Made by a program: the position numbers and the translations under genes. DNA of 64,000 bases, from contig NZ_KE007317.1 of NCBI RefSeq assembly GCF_000397065.2, positions 128,969 through 192,968 of the forward strand. The letters are read 5' to 3'. The DNA is from Marinobacter lipolyticus SM19. GTDB taxonomy: Bacteria; Pseudomonadota; Gammaproteobacteria; Pseudomonadales; Oleiphilaceae. Every line of letters begins with the position of its first letter. Position 1 is the stretch's first letter. Shown one piece after another: positions 36,245-45,800 of this stretch. The notes under the pieces were generated by a model that saw only the letters and a program-made list of their open reading frames with translations, made no database searches and had not been told where the DNA came from.

Positions 36245-37252
36245 CTATGACGTTAGTGGCGGTATATACATGGAGGGTGGCACCGACTCCCAGCGCTTGA
36301 AGGCCTTCCGGAAATTCGCGATATCCGAATAGCCCAGCGCATAGGAGATCTCCTGCACGGTCATCTGTCCCGTTTCCAGGTAACGGGTTGCGAGTTGGTG
36401 GCGGACATCCTCAAGAATGTCCCTGTACGATGTGCCTTCCTCGATCAGGCGGCGGTGAAGGGTTCTCGGTGTGACATGGAACCGCCTCGCGGTCATGTCC
36501 AGAGAAGGGAAACCATGGGTACTCTGCAACATGATCCGGCGTACGCGGACAGCCCAGGTTTGTTCGGAGGACAGTTTCTCCAGCTCTTGCTGACAGACTT
36601 TCAGCCCTTCCTGAAAGCTGACGGTATTCGCGAGCTTGAGAGGTTGGTCAATGGTCGCCAGGGGTAGCGAAAAGCCGGCTGAGTCCTGATTGTAGGAAAC
36701 CGGGCACCGAAACATCGCTTCTGCCAGCTTGGCATCGCCATCAAATGGAAAGGTAACCTCCCGGATGTCGCAGGTCCCCATGGTCGTGAAGTCCAGAATA
36801 TTTCGAATCGCCAGGACAATGGCTTCGGTAACCGGTCGGCGAACGTCCTCCAGCGGTCTGTTCTCGTAGAAGCTCACCCATAACCGGTCACCCTGTTGGG
36901 CGGACTCCATCGTCACCATGTCGGTCCTGAGAACCAGATATCGCTCCAGTAATTCAATCACTTGCCGGGTAGTGCCACTGCTTAGCGCTGCATAACCAAG
37001 AATGCCGTGGGTATTGATCAGCAGTCGTTCTCCGATCATCAGTCCCAGTGCCTTGTCGTTGCAGAATCGGCCAGCGTCCAACAGCAGTTGCCGAAATGTC
37101 GCCCAAGGCATGGTAATCAGCGATTCTTCCGACTCATCCGGGTCAATTCCCAGATGCCGCAGCCAGCCCTGTGTCGGAACACCAAGATCCGCGACGATAT
37201 TGATGATCTGGAGGATGTAGTGATTGGGTAAGGTGATTTTCGAGTTCGACAT
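36245..37252 (-). CDS. AraC-family transcriptional regulator (alkane module)
   Basis: A 335-residue regulator with an N-terminal arabinose-binding-like effector domain (about 20-205) and a C-terminal double helix-turn-helix (MTARRFHVTPRTLHRRL, then VQEISYALGYSDIANFRKAFKRW). It lies between the AlkB operon (divergent) and the ALDH gene. Such regulators activate through paired direct repeats, and matching pairs stand before both target genes. Confidence 0.88.
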   Translation of the reverse strand: MSNSKITLPNHYILQIINIVADLGVPTQGWLRHLGIDPDESEESLITMPWATFRQLLLDAGRFCNDKALGLMIGERLLINTHGILGYAALSSGTTRQVIELLERYLVLRTDMVTMESAQQGDRLWVSFYENRPLEDVRRPVTEAIVLAIRNILDFTTMGTCDIREVTFPFDGDAKLAEAMFRCPVSYNQDSAGFSLPLATIDQPLKLANTVSFQEGLKVCQQELEKLSSEQTWAVRVRRIMLQSTHGFPSLDMTARRFHVTPRTLHRRLIEEGTSYRDILEDVRHQLATRYLETGQMTVQEISYALGYSDIANFRKAFKRWESVPPSMYIPPLTS

Positions 37253-37260
37253 TTGATGAT

Positions 37261-37325
37261 TGTCAATTTATCACCCATGGATGTCAATAAATAACCCCCT
37301 GGTTTTCGGTGAGGGACACTAGCAT
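37261..37325 (+). promoter_or_regulatory. Direct-repeat operator and -10 before the AlkB operon
   Basis: TGTCAATTTATCACCC (37261-37276) and TGTCAATAAATAACCC (37282-37297) start 21 bases apart; TAGCAT (37320-37325) follows after 22 bases as a -10-like element. These half-sites match those before the ALDH gene, in the same orientation toward the gene. The predicted -35 position overlaps the second repeat, as expected for activator-dependent transcription. Confidence 0.65.
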
Positions 37326-37358
37326 GTATCCCGTGAGAACAAGAAACGGGGGAAGATC

Positions 37359-38414
37359 ATGTTTTCTTTATTCAGGAAGAGTGCACCGAAAGAACACTGC
37401 GCAGAGATCAACGGGGAAGTTGTCCAGGTATTCCAGAAAGAAACCATCCTGCATGCCGCACTGAGGGAGAACATCGATTTCCCGCACAGTTGTCGTGTGG
37501 GGGGCTGTGCGTCCTGCAAATGCCGCCTGGTCAAGGGAACCGTGAAGGAGCTGACGGACATTGGCTATATCCTTAGTGACGACGAGCTCGATCAGGGGTA
37601 TATCCTGGCTTGCCAGAGTGTCCCGACGAGCGACATCTCCATTGAAGTGGACCTGACGGCACAAAATCAGCGTAAGACCGTTCCGGGACGAGTGATCCTG
37701 CAGGAGCGGTTAACCCACGATATCACCCACCTCAAATTACAGCTCGATCAGACTCTGAATTACAAAGCCGGTCAGTACGCGGATCTGTCCCTGGATTCGT
37801 TACCGGGACTGGCCAGGAGCTATTCCTTCGCCACGCCTTGCCAGATGGATGCAACGCTGTCGTTCTTTGTCCGCAAAGTACCCGGGGGCCCATTCTCAAC
37901 AGCAGTGAATGATCAGGAATTGCTGGGCCACACCGTCATGGTGGATGGTCCGGCAGGAGAATTCTGGTTGCGCGCCTCAGAGGCTCCATTGATTCTGATT
38001 GCAGGGGGCAGCGGTCTCGCGCCGATCCTGGCGCTCCTGAAAGACGCTATGGATGGACAGAATCACAGGCCAGTGACCTTGTTGTTTGGCGCCAGGTGTC
38101 AACAGGATCTTTACCGGCTGGATGACATTCGGGATCTCGCACTCAAATGGTCCTCGGCGTTCAGGTTCATCCCGGTTTTATCCAAGGAGGACGAACGTTC
38201 GGATTGGACCGGGGCTCGCGGACGGGTGACCGATTTCATCCCCGGACTCTCATTACAAGGATCAGAGGCCTACCTGTGTGGTCCGCCAGGAATGATCGAT
38301 GCCGCTGAAGCCAGGCTTATTGAAGGGGGCGTCAAGCGGATAAGCATTTATGCCGACCGATTCACCACCACACGGGATGTGCTGGAGGCCGATGCCTCAG
38401 TCATGACTCTCTAA
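37359..38414 (+). CDS. 2Fe-2S ferredoxin-NAD(P)H reductase, electron supply to AlkB-like hydroxylase
   Basis: A 351-residue electron-transfer protein. The plant-type 2Fe-2S ligands are C45, C50, C53 and C85; an FNR-type module follows with FAD-binding RSYSFATP, NAD-binding GGSGLAPI and YLCGPPGM. It is the single-component type of reductase (as in XylA and MmoC) and can reduce the hydroxylase directly, replacing rubredoxin and rubredoxin reductase. First gene of the alkane operon. Confidence 0.9.
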   Translation: MFSLFRKSAPKEHCAEINGEVVQVFQKETILHAALRENIDFPHSCRVGGCASCKCRLVKGTVKELTDIGYILSDDELDQGYILACQSVPTSDISIEVDLTAQNQRKTVPGRVILQERLTHDITHLKLQLDQTLNYKAGQYADLSLDSLPGLARSYSFATPCQMDATLSFFVRKVPGGPFSTAVNDQELLGHTVMVDGPAGEFWLRASEAPLILIAGGSGLAPILALLKDAMDGQNHRPVTLLFGARCQQDLYRLDDIRDLALKWSSAFRFIPVLSKEDERSDWTGARGRVTDFIPGLSLQGSEAYLCGPPGMIDAAEARLIEGGVKRISIYADRFTTTRDVLEADASVMTL

Positions 38415-38442
38415 AAAACTAAAAAACCTAAGGAGTTGAAAG

Positions 38443-39612
38443 ATGATGTTATTACACTACTTGAAGTTTTTTCTCTTTCACGGCATCGGTCTCCAGGCTT
38501 TGGCTTCACTGGTAGCCGGTGGCTACTGGATCAGTCTGGGGCTGTTGGCAGTATTGGTCATCTACATTGCCGGTGACGCCCTGTGTGGTGACGACACAAC
38601 AACACCTGAGTTCAGACACCCCGCAATATTGACGGTGCAACTATGGATGGCGCTGCCATTACTGTGCCTGATCGTTTTCGCCTCAGTCTGGAGCTTCAGT
38701 TCAAAGGATGTCGCCGGGTTTGGTGCCCTGATCACTGAACTGACTGGCTACGATGCGATCTCGGCCCGCGATGCCACGCCTTTCCTTCACCACATCTCCG
38801 GTGTCGTACTGACCGGACTGATGATCGGAATCATCGGCACCATTACCGGCCATGAGCTGACCCACAGAACCTGGGATCCGGTGTCGATGCTGATTGGCCG
38901 CTGGTTGCTGGCCTTCAGTTTCGACACGATATTTTCTATTGAGCATGTCTACGGGCACCACCGCTACGTGTCGACCACTGAGGACCCGGCTACCGCACCG
39001 CGCGGACGAAATGTTTATCACCACGTCGTGGCATCCACCGTGAAAGGCAATGCCAGCGCCTGGAATATCGAACGCCGCCGGCTAAGGCGTAAAGGTCACT
39101 CTGCATTGTCCTGGCGTAATGCGGTGATCCGGGGGCATCTGATGAGTGCGCTGCTGGTAGCTACGGCCTTCGCCATGGGAGGCGTTGGCGCCATGGTGTA
39201 CTTCGTAGCCTGTGCACTCTGGGGCAAGGCCTTACTCGAGATCGTTAATTACATGGAGCATTACGGCATGGTCCGTCACCCTGAAACCCCGGTGCAGCCA
39301 CGGCATTCCTGGAATACCAACAAGCGCATCAGTTCCTGGACCATGTTTAACCTGACCCGCCATTCCCATCACCACGCCCAGGGCGAGGTGCCGTATCAGG
39401 ATCTAAAGCCGTTCCCGGATTCACCCATGATGATCAGCGGATATCTCACCACCATAGTGGTCGCAATGATCCCGCCGCTTTGGCACAAGCTCATGACGCC
39501 AAAGGTCCTGGAGTGGGATGAGAAATATGCGTCTTCGGCAGAGCGCGTCCTGGCATCGCACGCCAATGCCACAAGTGGAATACCGGCGCTTATGAAGCAT
39601 GCAAACCAATAA
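38443..39612 (+). CDS. AlkB-type alkane 1-monooxygenase-like hydroxylase
   Basis: A 389-residue integral-membrane di-iron hydroxylase with about six hydrophobic helices. All four histidine motifs are present: HELTH (137-141), EHVYGHH (167-173), NYMEHYG (269-275) and RHSHHH (306-311). The family turns alkanes, xylenes or related hydrocarbons into alcohols. The neighbour is a reductase rather than rubredoxin, so XylM-type substrates are also possible. The symbol alkB is not assigned for that reason. Confidence 0.88.
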   Translation: MMLLHYLKFFLFHGIGLQALASLVAGGYWISLGLLAVLVIYIAGDALCGDDTTTPEFRHPAILTVQLWMALPLLCLIVFASVWSFSSKDVAGFGALITELTGYDAISARDATPFLHHISGVVLTGLMIGIIGTITGHELTHRTWDPVSMLIGRWLLAFSFDTIFSIEHVYGHHRYVSTTEDPATAPRGRNVYHHVVASTVKGNASAWNIERRRLRRKGHSALSWRNAVIRGHLMSALLVATAFAMGGVGAMVYFVACALWGKALLEIVNYMEHYGMVRHPETPVQPRHSWNTNKRISSWTMFNLTRHSHHHAQGEVPYQDLKPFPDSPMMISGYLTTIVVAMIPPLWHKLMTPKVLEWDEKYASSAERVLASHANATSGIPALMKHANQ

Positions 39613-39641
39613 GTCCATAAACAAAAAAAAGGAAATCAAGA

Positions 39642-40649
39642 ATGCGTAAATTGATTAGTGCCCTGACGTTATCGTGTGTTGTCCCGTTTGCTTCAGCTAA
39701 CACGCTGTCCGTGTGTGTGTTCGATGTCATCGGTGCCAATGGTGATGTGTTTAACCTGATGAAGGACTTCTCGCTGGAAGCAAAGTCCATCGGTCTGGAC
39801 CTCAAACTGAAGCCATACACCGACGAAGGTGTCGCAGTGGGTGATTTTAACGCGGGGCAATGCGATGCCGTTGCGGCCACGGATCTGCGAACACGGCCAT
39901 TTAACCGGTTCACCGGGTCAATCAGTGCCGTTGGCGCTTTGCCGACCTACGATGACCTGAAAACCATGCTGGCCACGCTGGCGCAACCTAAAGCAGCGCC
40001 CCTCATGAAATCCGGTGGCTTTGAAGTGCTTGGTATTTTTCCGATTGGGGCAGGGTACCTGTTCGTCGACGATCGCAGTATCAATTCCGCCGCCGCGCTG
40101 GCCGGCAAACGAATGGCTACGCTGGATTATCAGAAAGACGCTATCCATATGGTGAACTACGTTAAGGCCACTGTGGTTCCCTCCGACATCACTAATTTTG
40201 CGGGAAAGTTTAACAATGGCTCCGTCGACGCCGCCTATGCGCCGGCCTTTGCGTATGAAGCGCTGGAGCTCTATAAGGGCATCGAACCAAACGGCGGTAT
40301 CGTCGATTACGCGTTGGCTCAGTTAACGGTTCAGCTCATTGTCCATGACGATATGTTGGATGACGAAACCGCACAAAAGGCCCGAACGATCGCCTGGTCC
40401 ATGTTCCCGCAAACCATGGAGCTGATAGGAGGGCAGGAATCAGCTATTCCAGATAAGAGCTGGATCACCATATCTGCTGAAGACATTGAGGGGTACCAGG
40501 AAATGTTCCGCCAGAACCGACTTCAGATGCGGGATGGCACCAACGGAGCGCCAACGGTCTATGACCCGAAAACGTTGGCGTTGATGGCAAAGATTCGTTG
40601 CAGCAGTAATCCGACAGCATCTGAATGCACTGCACCTGACCGGGAATAG
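39642..40649 (+). CDS. AdeT-like periplasmic solute-binding protein (DUF6091)
   Basis: A 335-residue exported protein with a signal peptide (cleavage near FASA-NTL) and a two-lobed binding-protein pattern: CVFDVIGANGDVF, KLKPYTDEGVAVGDFNAGQCDAV, FNNGSVDAAYAPAFAYEALELYKG. It matches the AdeT/DUF6091 family, formerly called putative RND components. No transporter membrane subunits are adjacent. The 29-base gap after the hydroxylase gene suggests cotranscription, so it may bind a hydrocarbon-derived solute. Confidence 0.8.
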   Translation: MRKLISALTLSCVVPFASANTLSVCVFDVIGANGDVFNLMKDFSLEAKSIGLDLKLKPYTDEGVAVGDFNAGQCDAVAATDLRTRPFNRFTGSISAVGALPTYDDLKTMLATLAQPKAAPLMKSGGFEVLGIFPIGAGYLFVDDRSINSAAALAGKRMATLDYQKDAIHMVNYVKATVVPSDITNFAGKFNNGSVDAAYAPAFAYEALELYKGIEPNGGIVDYALAQLTVQLIVHDDMLDDETAQKARTIAWSMFPQTMELIGGQESAIPDKSWITISAEDIEGYQEMFRQNRLQMRDGTNGAPTVYDPKTLALMAKIRCSSNPTASECTAPDRE

Positions 40650-40695
40650 TAAAAATAGCCTATAATTCCGGAGTCTACTGCACGGAAGCACCTCA

Positions 40696-40791
40696 ATGAC
40701 CCCCGGCTCCATGGACAGTTGTGTTCGTTGCCCCGTGTTTTCGTCCGGTCGTGCGATCATGGAGCCTGGATGTGGCTCTGTCACCCTGTAG
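40696..40791 (+). CDS. Possible small Cys-containing peptide, 31 residues
   Basis: A 31-codon frame with an ATG preceded at seven bases by GGAAG. The peptide contains a CVRC pair and a third Cys. It lies in the 163-base gap before the M48/pilin gene and coincides with the long-range inverted repeat GGCTCCATG/CATGGAGCC (40705-40713 and 40758-40766), so the sequence may be conserved as RNA structure rather than as peptide. I cannot show translation. Confidence 0.25.
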   Translation: MTPGSMDSCVRCPVFSSGRAIMEPGCGSVTL

Positions 40792-40812
40792 TCATCTAAT
40801 TGAGGGAATAGG

Positions 40813-42024
40813 ATGGATCTGGTTTACAAAAATGAAAAACCGTTACTGATTATTGCGGCGGTGTTTTCCGCCATATTCTGGCTGGCCTTGATTGTCGGCA
40901 CCCTGGGCATCGCCTTGCTGTATCTGCTCTTCGGCTATCTGTTTTTTCTGTTTGCCCATTCGGCGTTTATTTCCCACCTGAAAGGATCTGGAGTCCGGAT
41001 CAGTCCGGATCAGTATCCCGACTTGCATGAGCGACTGGTTCGGAGCTGTGAGAAGGTCGGGGTCAAGGAGATCCCGGAGGCCTACCTGCTGCGCACGGAC
41101 TTCTTTAATGCTCTGGCCACGAAATTTCTAGGCAGACATTTCGTTGTGTTGTTTACGGATGTTATCGATGCCTTGGAAGATCAACCAGATGCGATCGATT
41201 TCTATATTGGACATGAACTCGGACATATCCACCGTAAGCACTTGTCATGGCGTACTTTTGTAATGCCAGGCTCGCTGCTTCCTATTGTGGGCCCGGCTTT
41301 GCGTCGTGCGGAGGAATATACGTGTGACCGCTATGGAGTTGCCTGTTGCCGGTCCGAAGGCGACATCAAGGCTGCAATTGCCGCGATCGCAGCGGGTGAT
41401 ACGCGCTGGAAGACCATTAACGTTGACGCCTATATCAATCAGGTGGCTACCACCAATGGGTTCTGGATGTCGTTCAACGAACTGACTGGCGATTACCCCT
41501 GGCTGACCAAGCGAATGGCGACCGCGGTTGCTGTCTCGCAAGGGCGGAAGATAAACCATCCACGACGCCACGGGTTTGCCTGGTTCCTGTCAATGTTTGT
41601 ACCTCGGGTGGGCGGTGGAGCCGGTGGTGCGGCCTCCCTGATCGTGACGATTGCCATTATTGGTGTCCTCGCTGCCGTTGCTATTCCGGCCTATCAGGAG
41701 TACCAGGATCGGGCACGTTACTCCTCGGCCTATTCTGCGGCTCAGTCTGTCCAGGAGCAGGTCACCGCCTATGGTTATGAGAACCAGGGGTGGCCAACCA
41801 CTATGAACGAGTTGGGGTATGCGCAGCCAACCCTGTCGGATCCTGAAGTGGGTTATGAGATAGATATCTACGAAAACGGCCTGATCGGTGTTGAGGTTGG
41901 AACTGATGCCAGTGGAGAGTCGCAGTACATCATACTGGAACCCGAAGTTGTCGAAGGCGAGATCAGTTGGGTTTGCTTTGGGCAAAATGTGAAAGCCAAG
42001 CTGCTGCCGTCGGCGTGTAGCTGA
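40813..42024 (+). CDS. M48 metalloprotease fused to a type IV pilin-like domain
   Basis: A 403-residue protein. Two N-terminal helices (about 10-50) lead to an M48 zinc protease domain with HELGH at 134-138 and a probable third ligand Glu167/168. From about residue 273 a pilin-type hydrophobic helix (SLIVTIAIIGVLAAVAIPAYQEY) and globular tail (QSVQEQVTAYGYENQGWP) follow. The usual Gly-Phe cleavage site before the pilin helix is absent, so the domain cannot be processed by a prepilin peptidase. GAGGGA precedes the ATG. Confidence 0.85.
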   Translation: MDLVYKNEKPLLIIAAVFSAIFWLALIVGTLGIALLYLLFGYLFFLFAHSAFISHLKGSGVRISPDQYPDLHERLVRSCEKVGVKEIPEAYLLRTDFFNALATKFLGRHFVVLFTDVIDALEDQPDAIDFYIGHELGHIHRKHLSWRTFVMPGSLLPIVGPALRRAEEYTCDRYGVACCRSEGDIKAAIAAIAAGDTRWKTINVDAYINQVATTNGFWMSFNELTGDYPWLTKRMATAVAVSQGRKINHPRRHGFAWFLSMFVPRVGGGAGGAASLIVTIAIIGVLAAVAIPAYQEYQDRARYSSAYSAAQSVQEQVTAYGYENQGWPTTMNELGYAQPTLSDPEVGYEIDIYENGLIGVEVGTDASGESQYIILEPEVVEGEISWVCFGQNVKAKLLPSACS

Positions 42025-42039
42025 TAATAACGGCGGGCC

Positions 42040-42088
42040 AGTGGCCCGTCTGGCTGATTCGTTAACCTACTGAGCCAGACGGGCCACT
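42040..42088. repeat. 16-base inverted repeat, possible terminator
   Basis: A perfect 16-base stem (AGTGGCCCGTCTGGCT and its complement) around a 17-base loop, 15 bases after the M48/pilin stop. It is strong enough to stop transcription but no T-run follows. It may insulate the MarR-regulated block from the upstream gene. Confidence 0.5.
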
Positions 42089-42117
42089 AGACAAGACAGG
42101 CGATAGTCACGACAATA

Positions 42118-42133
42118 TAGTGTATATGCAGCT
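42118..42133. promoter_or_regulatory. MarR-type operator, site 1 (before marR)
   Basis: TAGTGTATATGCAGCT starts with the same TAGTGTA half-site seen twice before the downstream RND operon. It lies 37 bases before the MarR start codon, suggesting autoregulation. The second half is degenerate. Confidence 0.5.
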
Positions 42134-42169
42134 TTAGCCATTTTAAATGGCACAAACCACGGGGTAGGT

Positions 42170-42640
42170 ATGAGTTTAACAGGCGAACAGGCAATCGATA
42201 CACCTGATCCAATGGCCATTGCACAGCAGTGTGCGGCCCTGCACTCCAGGGTATTTTCGCGTCTGGTTACCCGCCATTACAACGCCTACCTTCGTCCGAC
42301 CGGATTGATGGTCACGCAGTTTACGATCATGAATGCGATTACGCTTTTCACTCCAGACTCGATACACCATCTGGCTGAGACTCTGGGCATGGAACGTACG
42401 TCTCTGCAGCGGACGGTGGATAAGATGATTGATAAAGGCTTATTGCAGACCCGATCAAGCGGACACAGTCGCTCTCTGGAACTCAGCCTGACAACAGAGG
42501 GTAAACGGATTTATAAAGAAGCCTCTGTGAAGTGGAATGAAGCGCATCAGGCATTTGTCGACATGGCGGGAACTGAAGAGTGGTCCAGTGTTGCCGAAAA
42601 GTTGCAGGACTTCAGCGCCTCCCTGAAGTCTAACCTTTGA
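42170..42640 (+). CDS. MarR-family transcriptional regulator
   Basis: A 156-residue winged helix-turn-helix regulator (PDSIHHLAETLGMERTSLQRTVDKMIDKGLLQTR core, about 63-110) with helical dimerisation ends. MarR proteins repress transport and catabolic genes until they bind a ligand. It directly precedes the RND-LolA/outer-membrane operon, and copies of a TAGTGTA operator lie before both. Confidence 0.88.
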   Translation: MSLTGEQAIDTPDPMAIAQQCAALHSRVFSRLVTRHYNAYLRPTGLMVTQFTIMNAITLFTPDSIHHLAETLGMERTSLQRTVDKMIDKGLLQTRSSGHSRSLELSLTTEGKRIYKEASVKWNEAHQAFVDMAGTEEWSSVAEKLQDFSASLKSNL

Positions 42641-42743
42641 TCTTTGCCGGCAGTCTTCGATGACTGCCTACCCACCGATAGAAGAGATCCCACGTCAAAT
42701 CGGATAAAGTTGAAAAGTGCTTGCGATCCGGTTTCAAGTCTAA

Positions 42744-42759
42744 TAGTGTAAATACACTA
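42744..42759. promoter_or_regulatory. MarR-type operator, site 2
   Basis: TAGTGTA AA TACACTA: a perfect inverted repeat of seven bases per arm around AA. It lies 104 bases before the RND start codon, in the promoter region. Confidence 0.6.
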
Positions 42760-42837
42760 AGATTAAAGATTGGTCGAGTCAGATGAAGTGAAAGCTATGA
42801 GTATGATGGCTTCCTTTGTGGTTTTATTGGTGACTTA

Positions 42838-42853
42838 TAGTGTATATACATCA
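42838..42853. promoter_or_regulatory. MarR-type operator, site 3
   Basis: TAGTGTATATACATCA, with a central TGTATATACA palindrome, ends exactly at the start of the ribosome-binding site (AGGAGAGG) of the RND-LolA gene. A repressor bound here could block elongation or leader access. Confidence 0.55.
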
Positions 42854-42863
42854 GGAGAGGGCG

Positions 42864-45800
42864 ATGAGTAAAACATCGACACGAGCTGAAGCTTTTTTTC
42901 TTACCGTTATCCGCTGGCGATGGGTCGTTTTGAGCATCGCCTTAGGGAGCCTGGTTGGCCTTGGCAGTCAACTAGGGAAATTGACGAAAAATACACAGGC
43001 AGACGCCTTCATCAGCCCTGACGAGCCAGCGCTCGTTTATCGGGAAAAAGTCGAAGATATTTTCAATCTTCGGGATCCCATCGTCATTGCGGTTAGGAAC
43101 AAAGGGGAGTCCGGGATCTTCAACCCCCGAAGCCTTGAGCTGGTGCAATGGCTGACGGAGCGAGTTGAGCAGGTCCCCAATGTTGATCCTGACCGGATTA
43201 CCAGCCTGTCCACGGAGTCCAATATTCGTGGTACCGAGGATGGCATGGAGGTCGACGACTTTTATGGCGAAGGCCCGGTGGACGAACAACGTGCGGATTG
43301 GATCCAGGCCGCAGTCAGCGACTTCCCGCTCTTTCAGGGCAGCCTGGTGGCGCGGGATGGAACCGCCACGCTCATTATTGTTGAGCTATTGGACGAAACC
43401 AAAGCGGAAGCCACCTATGACCACATCATGGCTTTGGTGAAAGATGCTCCGACCGGAGCCAATGACGAAATTCATGTGGCCGGCGAAGGAGCCGTTGCGG
43501 GGTACCTTGCCAATTATATCGACCAGGATGCAAAGCGGCTGAACCCACTTGCCGGCCTGATCATTACCCTGATCCTGATCGTTGCATTCCTGACACCCAG
43601 AGCGGCCCTTGTGCCCAATTTCGTGGTGGCAGGCACAGTGGTTGTGGGCCTGGGAGCGATGGCCGTGTCCGGTGTGTCCTTTTTCGTCATCACCAATGGC
43701 TTGATCGTGTGTATGATCGGGATCGCCGTGGCGGACTCTATCCACATTTTCTCAGAATACTACGACACCATGGCCAGCCACCCGTCACTGGACCACCATC
43801 GTGTGATTGCCCATGCCGTGGCGCGGGTCTGGCGTCCCGTCACGTTGACGACGCTAACCACAGCCGCAGGCTTCCTGGCGCTTTATCCCACCAATGATAT
43901 GCCACCCCTCCAGTACTTCGGGGTGTTTGGCGCGCTCGCTGTGATAGCGGCGTGGCTATTGAGCCTGCTGGTGACACCCTGCCTGTTGAGCCTTCTTAAG
44001 TTGAAGCCAAGCCGTCGCATCAAGGTTGCCCATAACATGGCACCGCCGAGTCTACTGTCCAGAACTCTTTGCGTCCTGGGAACGCAAAAGCCACGGGTCA
44101 CCCTGGCGGTCGCTGTCCTGATCGGTGCGATCGGGGTGGTTGGAAGCAGCAAAGTCGTTATCAATGAGGAGCGCATCGAAAATTTCCAGGCGTCCGAGCC
44201 TTTGTATCAAGCCGACAAAGCCATCAACGCCAGCATGGATGGTAGCTATTACCTGGACGTGGTGATTGAGACCTCCGATGCTAACGGAATCTACGAACCG
44301 GAAGTGCTGAACCGCATCCGGAACCTGCAGTACTTCCTTGAGCAGCAACCGGAGATCAACGGTTCGACATCAATAGTCGACTACATCCAGCAGATGCACA
44401 AAGCAGTCAATGAAGGGGATGACCAGTACTACAGTATCCCCAATGACCCGAATCTGACGGCTCAGTTGTTCCTGCTTTATACAGCTTCTGCCTCTCCCAC
44501 CGATTTTGAGGACAGAATTGATCCTGAACGCCGAATTGCCCTGGTACGGGCGAACCTCTCCACAGGGTCCTATCTCACGTCCAGGGAGCTGATTCCCAGA
44601 CTGGAATCCTACCTAGAACAGCACTTCTCAGATCCCGGTGTCAGCGCCAACGTTAGCGGGCGTGTCAACGTGGACTACCACTGGATACAGGGCATTGCCG
44701 CCAGTCACTTTAACAGTGTGATGGCGGCCTTTATCGCCGTGCTCGTTATGGCCGCCTTGCTCTTCCGGTCACTGGTTGGTGGTGTCATGGCTGCCACGCC
44801 GGTGGGGCTGGCCATCCTGACGGTTTATGCCGTGATGGGCGTGACGGATATCTGGCTGGGCGTTGGCACTTCCATGTTTGCAGCGATTGCCATTGGTCTG
44901 AGCGTCGATTTCGCTATCTACACACTCGACCGCCTGAAGGAGGTATTGAGCATGCAAACCGACTCAACGGTGCAGCAACGAATTCAGTCAGTGTTCCAGC
45001 TTTCCGGACGTGCACTTTGGTACAACTTCCTGGCGGTAGGGCTTGGTTTTGGCGTATTGATGACCAGCCAGGTGCCGCCTCTAGTTAACTTCGGGCTGTT
45101 GGTCGCCATGTCCGTTGGCATCGCGTTCATTTCCAGCCTGGTGCTGCTACCAGCCATTGCCCTGGTATTCAAACCCGCCTTCCTGTTTGGGCAAAAGCAA
45201 AGCAAGTGGCGAGGCGCTGCACTTGCATTGGTGCTCATTGCACTGGCGTTTGGTGCCCAGCTGGCGTCCGCACAACAGTCGCCAAGCGGTGACAGTGTTA
45301 TTCAACAGCTGAATGCCCGGGACGAAGGCGATTCCGTCTACCGGGAAATGCGAATCGAGTTAACCGACCGCCGCGGCAATACCCGGGTCGAGGAAACGGC
45401 GGCGTTTCGGAGATATTTCGGTGATACCAAGAAGACCGTCATTTTTTATACCAGCCCGGTCAACGTCAAAGGTACCGCCTTTCTGACATGGGACTATGCC
45501 GATAATGCCCGTGATGACGACCAATGGCTCTACCTTCCCGCACTACGGAAGGTTCGGCGGATCTCGGCATCAGACAGGGGAGACTATTTCCTTGGGACTG
45601 ACTTCACATACGAGGAAATCAAGAAAGAGAGCAAGATCTCGGCAGAAGACTATCACTTTACCCTGGTGGGTGAAGAGGAGGTGGATGGCCGTCATACCTG
45701 GGTGATCGAAGCCAGGCCCGCTTCTTCCGAAGTCGCTTCGGTTCTTGGTTACAGCAAGGTGTTGTTACGAATCGACCCCAAAGTCTGGATGCCACGATTG

